This document shows, one piece after another, positions 50,465 through 60,682 of a stretch of DNA of 64,000 nucleotides. The translations under genes were made by a program, and so were the position numbers. The stretch's first letter is position 1. Each line of letters begins with the position of its first letter. The notes under the pieces were generated by a model. The model was given only the letters and a program-made list of their open reading frames with translations. It did no database searches and was not told the origin of the DNA. The DNA comes from Streptomyces bauhiniae (GTDB lineage Bacteria; Actinomycetota; Actinomycetes; Streptomycetales; Streptomycetaceae). Where the stretch lies: the NCBI RefSeq assembly GCF_004784475.1, contig NZ_SRRT01000006.1:310001-374000 (forward strand), read 5' to 3'.

Positions 50465-51349
50465 TCAGAACGTCCCCAGCTTCACGATCGACAGCAGCGC
50501 GATGAGCTGGATCGCGGACGCGCCCAGCGCCTTCGGCCAGGGCAGGTCGTGGGAGCGGGAGACCATCAGGGTGAGCAGGGCGCCCGCGCCGAGCCAGGTG
50601 ATCCAGCCGATGACCTGCACGAAGCTCGCGTCGCCGCCGAAGAACATGGCGAAGACCAGACGCGGGGCGTCCGTCAGCGACATGATCAGCATCGACAGGC
50701 CGACCGTAGGCTGCCAGGCGCCGTCGCCGCCGAGCTGGCGGGCCAGGGTGTGGGTGACCACGCCCAGGATGAACGCGCTCAGCACCATCGCCACGGCCGA
50801 GATCAGCACGATCGGCACCGCGTTGGTGAAGGTCGCGCCGATCACGTCCGCGCGGGCGCCGTCGAAGCCGAACACCGCGAGCAGGCCGTAGAGGAACGTC
50901 ACGATCAGGGCGGGGCCCCACATCGTGTAGTCCCGCATGCGGAGGAAGGTGGGGTTCGGGTTGAGCACGACCCCCTTCAGCAGTTCCTTCCAGTGCAGCG
51001 GCGGGCCGGACGGGCCGGGGGGCTGCGCCGAGCCCGCGTGGTAGGTCTCGCCCCGGGAGTAGGCGGACGCCTCGTCGATGGAGAACGCCTGCGTGTGGCC
51101 CGGCTGGTTCGCCGCGTACGGGTCGTGCCCGCCGTGCCCCGCGCGACCGGGGTCGCCGAAGTACTCCGGGCCCTCGTTCGCCGGCCCCGGGTACCCGTAC
51201 TGGTTCCCCTGCGGGTAGCCGTAGGCGGGCCCCCGCTGCCCGTGCTGCGGGGCCCGGCCGCCGTACGACGGGCCCTGGGGTGCGTGCGCCTGCTGTCCTT
51301 GCGCGGTGCGGTTGTCCCGGTCCCCGCGTCCCATCCTGAATCCAGCCAC
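50465..51349 (-). CDS. Yip1-family-like membrane protein
   Basis: 294 residues. The N-terminal ~125 residues are a Gly/Pro/Gln/Tyr-rich disordered arm (YGYPQGNQYGYPGPANEGP). Five membrane helices follow in Yip1-like order (about 140-290: ALIVTFLYGLLAVFGF, IVLISAVAMVLSAFILGVV, GLSMLIMSLTDAPRLVFAMFF, VIGWITWLGAGALLTLMV, ALGASAIQLIALLSIV). The D-A-P-R-L motif and overall plan fit the Yip1 superfamily in actinobacteria. Function unknown. The start is ATG 51349. Confidence 0.82.
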   Translation of the reverse strand: MAGFRMGRGDRDNRTAQGQQAHAPQGPSYGGRAPQHGQRGPAYGYPQGNQYGYPGPANEGPEYFGDPGRAGHGGHDPYAANQPGHTQAFSIDEASAYSRGETYHAGSAQPPGPSGPPLHWKELLKGVVLNPNPTFLRMRDYTMWGPALIVTFLYGLLAVFGFDGARADVIGATFTNAVPIVLISAVAMVLSAFILGVVTHTLARQLGGDGAWQPTVGLSMLIMSLTDAPRLVFAMFFGGDASFVQVIGWITWLGAGALLTLMVSRSHDLPWPKALGASAIQLIALLSIVKLGTF

Positions 51350-51506
51350 CCGTCGAACGTACCTGCTCCCGGCCGCCCGCGTGCCGGGCCCGGGGGGTCG
51401 GGCCCGGCATTGCGGCCATCCTGTGACATCCCCTAAGGGACCGTCAGGGTGCGCGTCGGGGTCGGGCGGCGGCCGCGAAGCTGTCGCCGCTGGTGCGGTA
51501 CGGGTC

Positions 51507-52991
51507 TCAGTTGCCGAAGATGCTGGAGAAGCGGGGGGTGCCGGAGGTGGAGACGCCCACGGAGGCCGCGTTGACGAAGCGGGCCCCCTTCGTGGTGATC
51601 TTCGTGCCGTCGGAGGGCAGGTAGGTGAGGGCGCCGTCGCCGCCGTCCTCGTCGGAGCCGACCAGGAGGTCGGCCCGGCCGTCGCCGGTGAAGTCGTCCA
51701 GCTTGACGTCGGCGCCGAAGTGGTCGGCCTTCTCGTCGCCGCCGGGGACGCCCGTGCTGCTCTGGGCGAAGGACTGGGCGCGGGTGGTGGTGTTCACGCC
51801 GCTCGCGGAGCCGTACAGCACGGTGACCATGCCGGCCTCGGAGACCTTGCCGAGGTCCTCGAACATGCTGCTGATCACGAGGTCCTGGTAGCCGTCGCCG
51901 TTGATGTCGCCGAGGTCCAGCTCGGCCCCGAAGCCATCGCCCTTCTCGGAGCCGCCGGGGACGTTGCCGGTGTTCTGGTTGATCGCGGCGGTGCGGTTGG
52001 GCCCGGAGACGGACCCGTAGGTGATGTTGACCCGGCCCCCGGTGGAGGCGTCCGGGACCGCGGTGCCGTCCTCCAGCTTGCCGGCGTCCCACATGGCGCC
52101 GCTGACGATGTCGCCGTAGCCGTCGCCGTTGATGTCGCCGATGCCGGTGATGATGCCGGACTTGAGCTTCTTGGCGGCGGCGGTGCTGAGTCCGTTCGCG
52201 GTGCCGGGCAGCCAGTAGTTGGTGTTCCACCCGTAGCGGGTCTTGGTCTCGTAGCCGTCCACGACCAGGTCGGTGCGGCCGTCGCCGTTGACGTCGCCCG
52301 CGGTCAGGTTCAGCGGGCCGAAGGGGTACGTGTCGTCGCCGGACTGGATCGGCGGGTTGATGGCGGTGCGGCTCGGGGTGGTGCCGGTGGAGCTGAAGCC
52401 GCCCTTGTAGAGGTAGAGCGTGGAGGTCGACGCGCCCACGACGAGGTCGGTGCGGCCGTCGCCGTCGTAGTCGCCGGCCGCCATGACGCGGCCCCAGAAG
52501 TCGTGGGAGGACTGCGCCGGGTCGGGGAGGTCCACGCTCTTGCCGGTCAGCCCGTTCTTGGAGCCCCACAGCAGGGCGACGGCACCGGCGTCGGTGTCGC
52601 TGCCGAGCTTCTCGTGCGGGACGCCGACGGCGAGGTCGTCGAAGCCGTCGCCGTTGAAGTCGCCGTACGCCAGGGAGTTGCCGAAGGTGTCGCCGGTCTC
52701 GGCGCCGCCGGGGACGCCGGGGGTGTCCTGGCTGAGGGTGGTGCGCTTGGTGCCCGAGACGCCGGTCTTCGTGCCGTACAGGACGACGACCTGGCCGGCG
52801 CCCTTGCGGCCGTTCACATAGGCGTCGCCGGCCGAGGTGGCGAGGTCGCCGATGCCGTCGCCGTTGAAGTCGGCCTTGGCCACGGTGGTGGAGTCGGCGG
52901 CCGTGGCCGGGGCGGCGGTGAGGCCGAGCAGTCCGCCGGTGAGGGCGGCCGCGGTGGCCGTCGCCAGGGCGATTCTGTGGTGCGCGCGCAT
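51507..52991 (-). CDS. Secreted FG-GAP / VCBS repeat protein (beta-propeller)
   Basis: 494 residues with a signal peptide (IALATATAAALTGGLLGLTA to ATA). About seven FG-GAP repeats follow, each with a D-x-[DN]-G-D-G calcium loop, for example ADFNGDGIGDLA, GDFNGDGFDDLAVG, GDYDGDGRTDLVVG, GDVNGDGRTDLVVDG, GDINGDGYGDIV and GDINGDGYQDLV. Together they form a seven-bladed integrin-alpha-like propeller that binds calcium. ATG 52991 has AGGAGA upstream. It is probably an extracellular structural or binding protein; no catalytic domain is fused. Confidence 0.93.
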   Translation of the reverse strand: MRAHHRIALATATAAALTGGLLGLTAAPATAADSTTVAKADFNGDGIGDLATSAGDAYVNGRKGAGQVVVLYGTKTGVSGTKRTTLSQDTPGVPGGAETGDTFGNSLAYGDFNGDGFDDLAVGVPHEKLGSDTDAGAVALLWGSKNGLTGKSVDLPDPAQSSHDFWGRVMAAGDYDGDGRTDLVVGASTSTLYLYKGGFSSTGTTPSRTAINPPIQSGDDTYPFGPLNLTAGDVNGDGRTDLVVDGYETKTRYGWNTNYWLPGTANGLSTAAAKKLKSGIITGIGDINGDGYGDIVSGAMWDAGKLEDGTAVPDASTGGRVNITYGSVSGPNRTAAINQNTGNVPGGSEKGDGFGAELDLGDINGDGYQDLVISSMFEDLGKVSEAGMVTVLYGSASGVNTTTRAQSFAQSSTGVPGGDEKADHFGADVKLDDFTGDGRADLLVGSDEDGGDGALTYLPSDGTKITTKGARFVNAASVGVSTSGTPRFSSIFGN

Positions 52992-53196
52992 GGGGTTCTC
53001 CTGCGGCGTACGGGGGATGCCGGGAGCGGCGTCCGCGAGTCGGTGTGGGGCCGACAGCCCGCGGGGGCCCTGGTCGTCCAGGGGGCCGCGAAGCGGTTGG
53101 CGATCATCAGACCGACACCGGTGGGGAACGGTTGTGCGGCTTCCCGGAAAACTTCCGGGGCGGGCGGCGTCCGGCCGGTGGGGGCAGGATGGGGGC

Positions 53197-53523
53197 ATGA
53201 GCGTAGTGAAGATCAATGTGCTGACCGTTCCCGACGAGCAGCGGGAGGTGCTGGAGAAGCGGTTCGCCTCGCGGGCGCACACGGTGGAGAGCTCGGACGG
53301 GTTCGAGTGGTTCGAGCTGCTGCGGCCGGTGGAGGGCACCGACCAGTACCTCGTCTACACCCGCTGGCGCGACGACGCGGCCTTCCAGGCGTGGATGGAG
53401 GGCCCCATGAAGGCCGCCCACCAGGGCACCGGCGGCGGTGAGGGCGGCGAGAAGCAGCGGCCCGCGGCGGCCGGCTCCACCCTGTGGTCCTTCGAGGTCG
53501 TCCAGCAGGCGTCCCCGAAGTAA
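53197..53523 (+). CDS. Antibiotic-biosynthesis-monooxygenase (ABM/HmoB-like) domain protein
   Basis: 108 residues from ATG 53197. The dimeric ferredoxin-like ABM fold is recognised by VKINVLTVPDEQREVLEKRF, GFEWFELLRPVEGTDQYLVYTRW and FQAWMEG. Some members degrade heme, others act on polyketides; the Asn and His residues needed for heme degradation cannot be assigned with certainty here. It is single, convergent with the Fe-S gene, and divergent from the FG-GAP gene. Confidence 0.87.
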   Translation: MSVVKINVLTVPDEQREVLEKRFASRAHTVESSDGFEWFELLRPVEGTDQYLVYTRWRDDAAFQAWMEGPMKAAHQGTGGGEGGEKQRPAAAGSTLWSFEVVQQASPK

Positions 53524-53561
53524 CCCCGGACAGGTAACCCCCGACGCGGCCCCTTACGGGT

Positions 53562-53604
53562 ACGACGGCGCCCCCCGGCCTCGTGGACCGGGGGGCGCCG
53601 TCGT
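53562..53604. terminator. Bidirectional terminator between ABM gene and Fe-S gene
   Basis: A near-perfect stem ACGACGGCGCCCCCCGG with its complement around CCTCGTGGA, 39 bp after the ABM stop and 17 bp before the stop of the convergent Fe-S gene. Confidence 0.88.
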
Positions 53605-53620
53605 GTGCGCAGGCGGTGCG

Positions 53621-55903
53621 CTACTTCACCGGCTCGGGCTCCGGCTCGGTGGCCGGCTCGCCCTCGTCCGCGGGGTCCGCCGGGGTCCGGACGGAGTCCA
53701 GCAGGAGCTGGGCGACGTCCACGACCTGGATGGACTCCTTGGCCTTCCCGTCGTTCTTCTTGCCGTTGACCGAGTCGGTCAGCATGACCAGGCAGAACGG
53801 GCAGGCGGTGGAGACGATGTCGGGGTTGAGGGAGAGGGCCTCATCGACGCGCTCGTTGTTGATGCGCTTGCCGATCCGCTCCTCCATCCACATCCGCGCG
53901 CCACCGGCGCCACAGCAGAAGCCGCGCTCCTTGTGACGGTGCATCTCCTCGTTCCGCAGACCGGGAACCTTGCCGATGATCTCGCGCGGCGGCGTGTAGA
54001 TCTTGTTGTGCCGGCCCAGGTAGCAGGGGTCGTGGTACGTGATGATGCCCTCGACCGGGGTGACGGGGATCAGCTTGCCCTCGTCCACCAGGTGCTGGAG
54101 CAACTGGGTGTGGTGGATGACCTCGTAGTCGCCGCCGAGCTGCGGGTACTCGTTGCCGAGCGTGTTGAGGCAGTGCGGGCAGGTGGCGACGATCTTCTTG
54201 GCCGACTTGGGCTTCGCCGACTCGGGGACCACCTTGCCGTCGTCGTCCATCTCCTCGCCGAAGGCGGCGTTGAGGGACATGACGTTCTCCATGCCGAGCT
54301 CCTGGAACAGGGGCTCGTTGCCGAGGCGGCGGGCGGAGTCACCGGTGCACTTCTCGTCGCCGCCCATGATGGCGAACTTGACGCCCGCGATGTGCAGCAG
54401 CTCGGCGAACGCCTTGGTCGTCTTCTTGGCGCGGTCCTCCAGGGCACCGGCACAGCCGACCCAGTAGAGGTACTCGACCTCGGACAGGTCCTCGATGTCC
54501 TTGCCGACGACCGGGACCTCGAAGTCGACCTCCTTGGTCCACTCCAGCCGCTGCTTCTTGGCCAGGCCCCAGGGGTTGCCCTTCTTCTCCAGGTTCTTGA
54601 GCATCGTGCCCGCCTCGGACGGGAACGCGGACTCGATCATCACCTGGTAGCGGCGCATGTCGACGATGTGGTCGACGTGCTCGATGTCCACCGGGCACTG
54701 CTCGACACAGGCGCCGCAGGTGGTGCAGGACCACAGGACGTCCGGGTCGATGACGCCGTTCTCCTCGGCGGTGCCGATGAGCGGGCGCTCGGCCTCGGCC
54801 AGCGCGCCCGCGGGCACGTTCGCGAGCTGCTCCTCGGACGCCTTCTCGTCGCCCTCCATGGTCTTGCCGCCACCCGCGAGCAGGTACGGCGCCTTGGCGT
54901 GGGCGTGGTCCCGCAGCGACATGATCAGCAGCTTCGGGGAGAGCGGCTTGCCGGTGTTCCACGCGGGGCACTGCGACTGGCAGCGGCCGCACTCGGTGCA
55001 GGTGGAGAAGTCCAGCAGGCCCTTCCAGGAGAACTGCTCGACCTGGGAGACGCCGAAGACGTCGTCCTCACCGGGGTCGGTGAAGTCGATCGGCTTGCCG
55101 CCGGAGGTCATCGGCTGGAGCGCGCCGAGGGCCACCCCGCCGTCCGCGTCCCGCTTGAACCAGATGTTCGGGAACGCCAGGAAGCGGTGCCAGGCCACAC
55201 CCATGTTGGTGTTGAGCGAGACCACGATCATCCAGATGAACGAGGTCCCGATCTTGATCATGGCGACCAGGTAGACCAGGTTCTGCAGCGTGCTGACACT
55301 GAGCGCCTTGAAGGCGAGGACCAGCGGGTACGAGGCGAAGTAGGCCGCCTCGTAGTGGTCCACGTGGTGCAGGGCGCCCTCGAGGCCGCGCAGGGTGTAG
55401 ATCGCCAGACCGATGGTGAGGATGACGTACTCGACGAAGTACGCCTGGCCGGCCTTGGAACCGGCGAAGCGGGACTTGCGGCCCGGCCGGCTGGGCAGGC
55501 TCAGCAGCCGGATGACCATGAGCACGGCGATGCCGAGCACGGTCATCACACCGATGAACTCGATGTACAGCTCGAAGGGCAGGAACTCGCCGATGAAGGG
55601 CAAGGTCCAGTCGGCCTTGAAGAGCTGGCCGAACGCCTGGGCCAGGGTCGGCGGCAGCGTCAGGAAGCCCACGGCCACGAACCAGTGGGCCACACCGACG
55701 ATGCCCCACTTGTTCATCCGGGTGTGGCCGAGGAACTCCCGCACCAGGGTCACGCTGCGCTGGTACGGGTTGTCGGTCCGGGTACCGGCGGGGACGGGCT
55801 GGCCCAGCTTGAAGTACCGGACGAACTGTCCGATGGCCCGGGCGAGCAGCGCGACACCGACCACGGTCAGGACCAGCGACACGATGATCGCGGCGAGTTG
55901 CAT
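53621..55903 (-). CDS. Membrane-bound Fe-S/CCG-domain oxidoreductase (EtfD/HdrD-like)
   Basis: 760 residues. Five to six N-terminal membrane helices (about residues 5-250) are probably a heme-binding NarI-like domain (for example HWFVAVGFLTLPPTLAQAFG). A two-cluster ferredoxin region follows (CTECGRCQSQCP at about 312 and CTTCGACVEQCP at about 400), then two CCG domains of heterodisulfide-reductase subunit D type (VGCAGALEDRAKK to CPHCLNTLGNEYP, and DPCYLGRHNKIY with FCCGAGGARMW). It may pass electrons from ETF or another carrier to quinone; the donor is inferred. It has a good AGGAG site upstream of ATG 55903. The tail ends in an acidic Pro/Glu stretch. Confidence 0.88.
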   Translation of the reverse strand: MQLAAIIVSLVLTVVGVALLARAIGQFVRYFKLGQPVPAGTRTDNPYQRSVTLVREFLGHTRMNKWGIVGVAHWFVAVGFLTLPPTLAQAFGQLFKADWTLPFIGEFLPFELYIEFIGVMTVLGIAVLMVIRLLSLPSRPGRKSRFAGSKAGQAYFVEYVILTIGLAIYTLRGLEGALHHVDHYEAAYFASYPLVLAFKALSVSTLQNLVYLVAMIKIGTSFIWMIVVSLNTNMGVAWHRFLAFPNIWFKRDADGGVALGALQPMTSGGKPIDFTDPGEDDVFGVSQVEQFSWKGLLDFSTCTECGRCQSQCPAWNTGKPLSPKLLIMSLRDHAHAKAPYLLAGGGKTMEGDEKASEEQLANVPAGALAEAERPLIGTAEENGVIDPDVLWSCTTCGACVEQCPVDIEHVDHIVDMRRYQVMIESAFPSEAGTMLKNLEKKGNPWGLAKKQRLEWTKEVDFEVPVVGKDIEDLSEVEYLYWVGCAGALEDRAKKTTKAFAELLHIAGVKFAIMGGDEKCTGDSARRLGNEPLFQELGMENVMSLNAAFGEEMDDDGKVVPESAKPKSAKKIVATCPHCLNTLGNEYPQLGGDYEVIHHTQLLQHLVDEGKLIPVTPVEGIITYHDPCYLGRHNKIYTPPREIIGKVPGLRNEEMHRHKERGFCCGAGGARMWMEERIGKRINNERVDEALSLNPDIVSTACPFCLVMLTDSVNGKKNDGKAKESIQVVDVAQLLLDSVRTPADPADEGEPATEPEPEPVK

Positions 55904-55929
55904 GAGGGGCTCCTGAGGCGGCCTCGAAA

Positions 55930-55943
55930 TTACTAAGCGGTAA
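55930..55943. promoter_or_regulatory. Imperfect palindrome upstream of Fe-S gene
   Basis: TTACTAAGCGGTAA lies 27-40 bp upstream of the Fe-S oxidoreductase start. The TTAC...GTAA arms resemble TetR-type operators that control fatty-acid oxidation genes in Streptomyces. It may be a regulator binding site; no matching regulator gene is close by. Confidence 0.35.
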
Positions 55944-56108
55944 CTTATGCAGTCCGTCTGAGACTACCCCCATCCTCCTGCGTGACGCAGCACGGCGCGG
56001 GGTGAGATGAGTCGCTGAGGGTTGCCTTCGCCGGGACGGCGGAACGGTGCCCATAAGAGGGCGAGTTGCCCGACGGGCACTGCCTTGCATATAAGCGCCA
56101 TATAAGAG

Positions 56109-56127
56109 TTGAGCCCACTCGGCTCAT
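56109..56127. promoter_or_regulatory. HAIR-like element, distal copy
   Basis: TTGAG and CTCA half-sites (56109-56113 and 56123-56126) with the same 9-bp internal gap as the proximal HAIR, but with the outer C/G changed. It is probably a second, weaker HspR site of the dnaK promoter. Confidence 0.6.
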
Positions 56128-56159
56128 GTCTGTTGACCCAGTGCGATCGGAGTGGCACA

Positions 56160-56180
56160 CTTGAGCCAGTCCCACTCAAG
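56160..56180. promoter_or_regulatory. HAIR operator (HspR-binding inverted repeat)
   Basis: CTTGAG-N9-CTCAAG matches the HAIR consensus (CTTGAGT-N7-ACTCAAG) apart from one position at the centre edge. It lies 20 bp upstream of the dnaK start codon. HspR with DnaK as co-repressor blocks this promoter at normal temperature; heat or misfolded protein titrates DnaK away and releases it. Confidence 0.92.
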
Positions 56181-56199
56181 TCCTCTGGAGGAATCAACC

Positions 56200-58037
<1,838 letters not shown>

Positions 58038-58041
<4 letters not shown>

Positions 58042-58688
58042 CGGAGGAGACCCCGGGCTTCGAGGAGAAGCCCGACGTCCCCTCCGGCGCGAACCCCGAC
58101 GACGCCGAGCCGAAGGCCGCCTCCGAGAAGGAGGCGGCCCCGGCTGGGGACGCAACTGCGGACGCCGGTCTGGTGGCGCAACTGGACCAGGTGCGGACGG
58201 CGCTCGGTGAGCGCACGGCCGACCTCCAGCGGCTCCAGGCCGAGTACCAGAACTACCGCCGCCGCGTCGAGCGCGACCGTGTCGCGGTCAAGGAGGTCGC
58301 CATCGCGAACCTCCTGACCGAGCTGCTGCCCGTGCTGGACGACATCGGCCGCGCGCGGGAGCACGGCGAACTGCTCGGCGGCTTCAAGTCGGTCGCCGAG
58401 TCGCTGGAGACCGTGGCGGCCAAGATGGGCCTCATGCAGTTCGGCAAGGAGGGCGAGCCCTTCGACCCGACGATCCACGAAGCCCTGATGCACTCCTACG
58501 CGCCCGACGTCACCGAGACGACGTGCGTGGCCATCCTCCAGCCCGGTTACCGCATCGGTGAGCGCACCATCCGCCCCGCGCGGGTGGCCGTCGCCGAGCC
58601 GCAGCCCGGCGCGCAGACCGTCAAGGCGGAGGAGGCCGAGGAGAGCGCGGCCGACGACAAGGAGAACGGTGGCCCGGAGGAGGGCTGA
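58038..58688 (+). CDS. grpE: Nucleotide exchange factor GrpE
   Basis: 216 residues starting at the GTG that overlaps the dnaK stop (GTGA). The N-terminus is disordered and acidic. The coiled coil begins near residue 50 (LVAQLDQVRTALGERTADLQ), leading to the conserved core YQNYRRRVERDRVAVKEVAIANLLTELLPVLDDI and the C-terminal beta domain (HEALMHSYAPDVTETTCVAI to LRPARVAV-like strand). It releases ADP from DnaK. The overlap implies translational coupling with dnaK. Gap to dnaJ is 45 bp. Confidence 0.97.
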
Positions 58689-58733
58689 CGTAATCACGGA
58701 AATCATGCAGGTCCGGAAGGAGGGACGTCGGGG

Positions 58734-59915
58734 ATGAGTACCAAGGACTTCATCGAGAAGGACTTCTACAAGGTCCTCGGCGTCCCCAAGGACGCCACCG
58801 AGGCCGAGATCAAGAAGGCGTACCGGAAGCTCGCCCGCGAGTTCCACCCGGACGCCAACAAGGGCAACACCCGCGCCGAGGAGCGCTTCAAGGAGATCTC
58901 CGAGGCGAACGACGTCCTCGGCGACCCCAAGAAGCGCAAGGAGTACGACGACGCGCGGGCCCTGTTCGGCAACGGCGGTTTCCGGCCGGGGCCGGGCGCG
59001 GGCGGCGGTCAGTTCAACTTCGACCTCGGCGACCTCTTCGGGGGCGCCGGCGGTGCGGGCGGCGCGCAGAGCGGCAGCTTCGGCGGCGGCCTGGGCGACG
59101 TCTTCGGCGGCCTGTTCAACCGGGGCGGCGCGGGTACCACCCGTACCCAGCCGCGCCGGGGGCAGGACGTCGACACCGAGGTGACGCTCAGCTTCACCGA
59201 GGCGATCGAGGGCGCGACCGTACCGCTCCGGATGACCTCCCAGGCGCCCTGCAAGGCGTGTTCGGGCACCGGCGACAAGAACGGCACACCGCGCGTGTGC
59301 CCGACCTGCGTCGGCACCGGACAGGTCGCGCGGGGCTCCGGCGGCGGCTTCTCGCTCACCGACCCGTGCCCCGACTGCAAGGGCCGCGGCCTGATCGCCG
59401 AGCACCCCTGCGCGGAGTGCAGCGGCAGCGGCCGGGCCAAGTCCTCGCGCACCATGCAGGTCCGCATCCCGGCGGGCGTCACCGACGGGCAGCGCATCCG
59501 GCTGCGCGGCAAGGGCGCGCCCGGCGAGCGCGGCGGTCCGGCGGGCGATCTGTACGTCACCGTCCACGTGGGCGAGCACAAGGTGTTCGGCCGCAAGGGC
59601 GACAACCTCACCGTCACCGTGCCGGTCACCTTCACCGAGGCGGCCCTCGGCGGCGAGGTGCGGGTGCCCACCCTCGGCGGGTCCCCGGTCACCCTGAAGC
59701 TGCCGCCCGGCACGCCCAACGGCCGCACCATGCGGGCGCGGGGCAAGGGCGCGGCGCGCAAGGACGGCAGCCACGGCGATCTGCTGATCACCGTGGAGGT
59801 GAGTGTCCCGAAGGACCTCTCGGGGAAGGCTCGTGACGCGCTGGAGGCGTATCGCGAGGCGACCGCGGACGAGGACCCGCGGGCGGAGCTGTTCGAGGCC
59901 GCGAAGGGAGAATGA
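58734..59915 (+). CDS. dnaJ: Type I Hsp40 co-chaperone DnaJ
   Basis: 393 residues. J domain at about 10-75 (FYKVLGVPKDATEAEIKKAY with the HPD in REFHPDANKG). A Gly/Phe-rich linker follows (about 80-150). The zinc domain has four C-x-x-C-x-G-x-G repeats (CKACSGTG, CPTCVGTG, CPDCKGRG, CAECSGSG). The C-terminal substrate-binding region holds TMQVRIPAGVTDGQRIRLRG. It stimulates DnaK ATPase and delivers clients. ATG 58734 lies behind a GGAAGGAGGGA site. It overlaps hspR by four bases (ATGA). Confidence 0.98.
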   Translation: MSTKDFIEKDFYKVLGVPKDATEAEIKKAYRKLAREFHPDANKGNTRAEERFKEISEANDVLGDPKKRKEYDDARALFGNGGFRPGPGAGGGQFNFDLGDLFGGAGGAGGAQSGSFGGGLGDVFGGLFNRGGAGTTRTQPRRGQDVDTEVTLSFTEAIEGATVPLRMTSQAPCKACSGTGDKNGTPRVCPTCVGTGQVARGSGGGFSLTDPCPDCKGRGLIAEHPCAECSGSGRAKSSRTMQVRIPAGVTDGQRIRLRGKGAPGERGGPAGDLYVTVHVGEHKVFGRKGDNLTVTVPVTFTEAALGGEVRVPTLGGSPVTLKLPPGTPNGRTMRARGKGAARKDGSHGDLLITVEVSVPKDLSGKARDALEAYREATADEDPRAELFEAAKGE

Positions 59916-60379
59916 GCCCGATGGACACACCAGGTCGTCGGCGCAACCCGTACGAGCTGACCGAGGAGACCCCGGTCTACGTCATCTCGGTCGCCGCGCA
60001 GCTCTCCGGACTCCATCCGCAGACGCTCCGGCAGTACGACCGCCTCGGTCTGGTCTCCCCGGACCGTACGGCGGGGCGCGGGCGGCGCTATTCGGCCCGT
60101 GACATCGAACTGCTCCGCCAGGTGCAGCAGTTGTCGCAGGACGAGGGCATCAACCTGGCCGGCATCAAGCGCATCATCGAACTGGAGAACCACGTCGCGG
60201 CCCTCCAGTCCCGCGTGGCAGAGCTGGAGTCGGCGCTGGACGGCGCGGCGGCGACGATGCGTCAGCGCGAGGCCGCGGTGCACGCTTCCTACCGGCGCGA
60301 CCTGGTCCCGTACCAGGAGGTCCAGCAGACCAGCGCGCTGGTGGTGTGGCGGCCGAAGCGGCAGCAGTCCGCGGACTGA
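59912..60379 (+). CDS. hspR: MerR-family heat-shock repressor HspR
   Basis: 155 residues. MerR winged helix at about 20-90: YVISVAAQLSGLHPQTLRQY then GLVSPDRTAGRGRRYSARDIELLR. A coiled coil follows (about 95-130, AALQSRVAELESALDGA) and a hydrophilic tail. HspR binds HAIR elements and represses the dnaK operon and other chaperone genes; DnaK acts as co-repressor, giving a feedback loop. Its ATG overlaps the dnaJ stop. An alternative ATG is three codons downstream (59921). A strong terminator follows. Confidence 0.97.
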   Translation: MSPMDTPGRRRNPYELTEETPVYVISVAAQLSGLHPQTLRQYDRLGLVSPDRTAGRGRRYSARDIELLRQVQQLSQDEGINLAGIKRIIELENHVAALQSRVAELESALDGAAATMRQREAAVHASYRRDLVPYQEVQQTSALVVWRPKRQQSAD

Positions 60380-60397
60380 CGTGACCGAGCACCCTCG

Positions 60398-60437
60398 AAG
60401 GGCCGGGAGGCACAAGTCTCCCGGCCCTTTCGGGTTT
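60398..60437 (+). terminator. Terminator of the dnaK-hspR operon
   Basis: Perfect 12-bp stem AAGGGCCGGGAG/CTCCCGGCCCTT with loop GCACAAGT, then TCGGGTTTTC giving a U-rich end. It begins 19 bp after the hspR stop. Confidence 0.92.
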
Positions 60438-60682
60438 TCACACCGTGGCTGACTTCATTCGCCTGTGTGTACGTAACACGCGGTACACGCGGGGAGGTTG
60501 TGAAGGGTGTTTACAGCGGGTTGCGCAAGGTTCCGCCAGGTCTTCACCGGCTGAACGCAGCGTGGTGTTGCCATCTCGTTAAGTTGTTTTGCTTGACGCC
60601 GTGGGGCGCCGCCAAGTTGTCTTTTCAGACACCTGGGTCGCACGCAGCACCCCGTCGGAACGCACCTGAAGTGAGCCCTCGA

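Noticed and set aside
53438..55936. 832-codon plus-strand open frame opposite the Fe-S oxidoreductase
   Set aside because: Translation is a Val/Leu/Gly/Arg-rich shadow of the real gene; codon-position GC bias belongs to the minus strand.
56041..56108. ATATAAG direct repeats as sigma-factor promoter of dnaK
   Set aside because: The motif lacks a matching -35 at correct spacing, and I cannot tell the start site from sequence alone.
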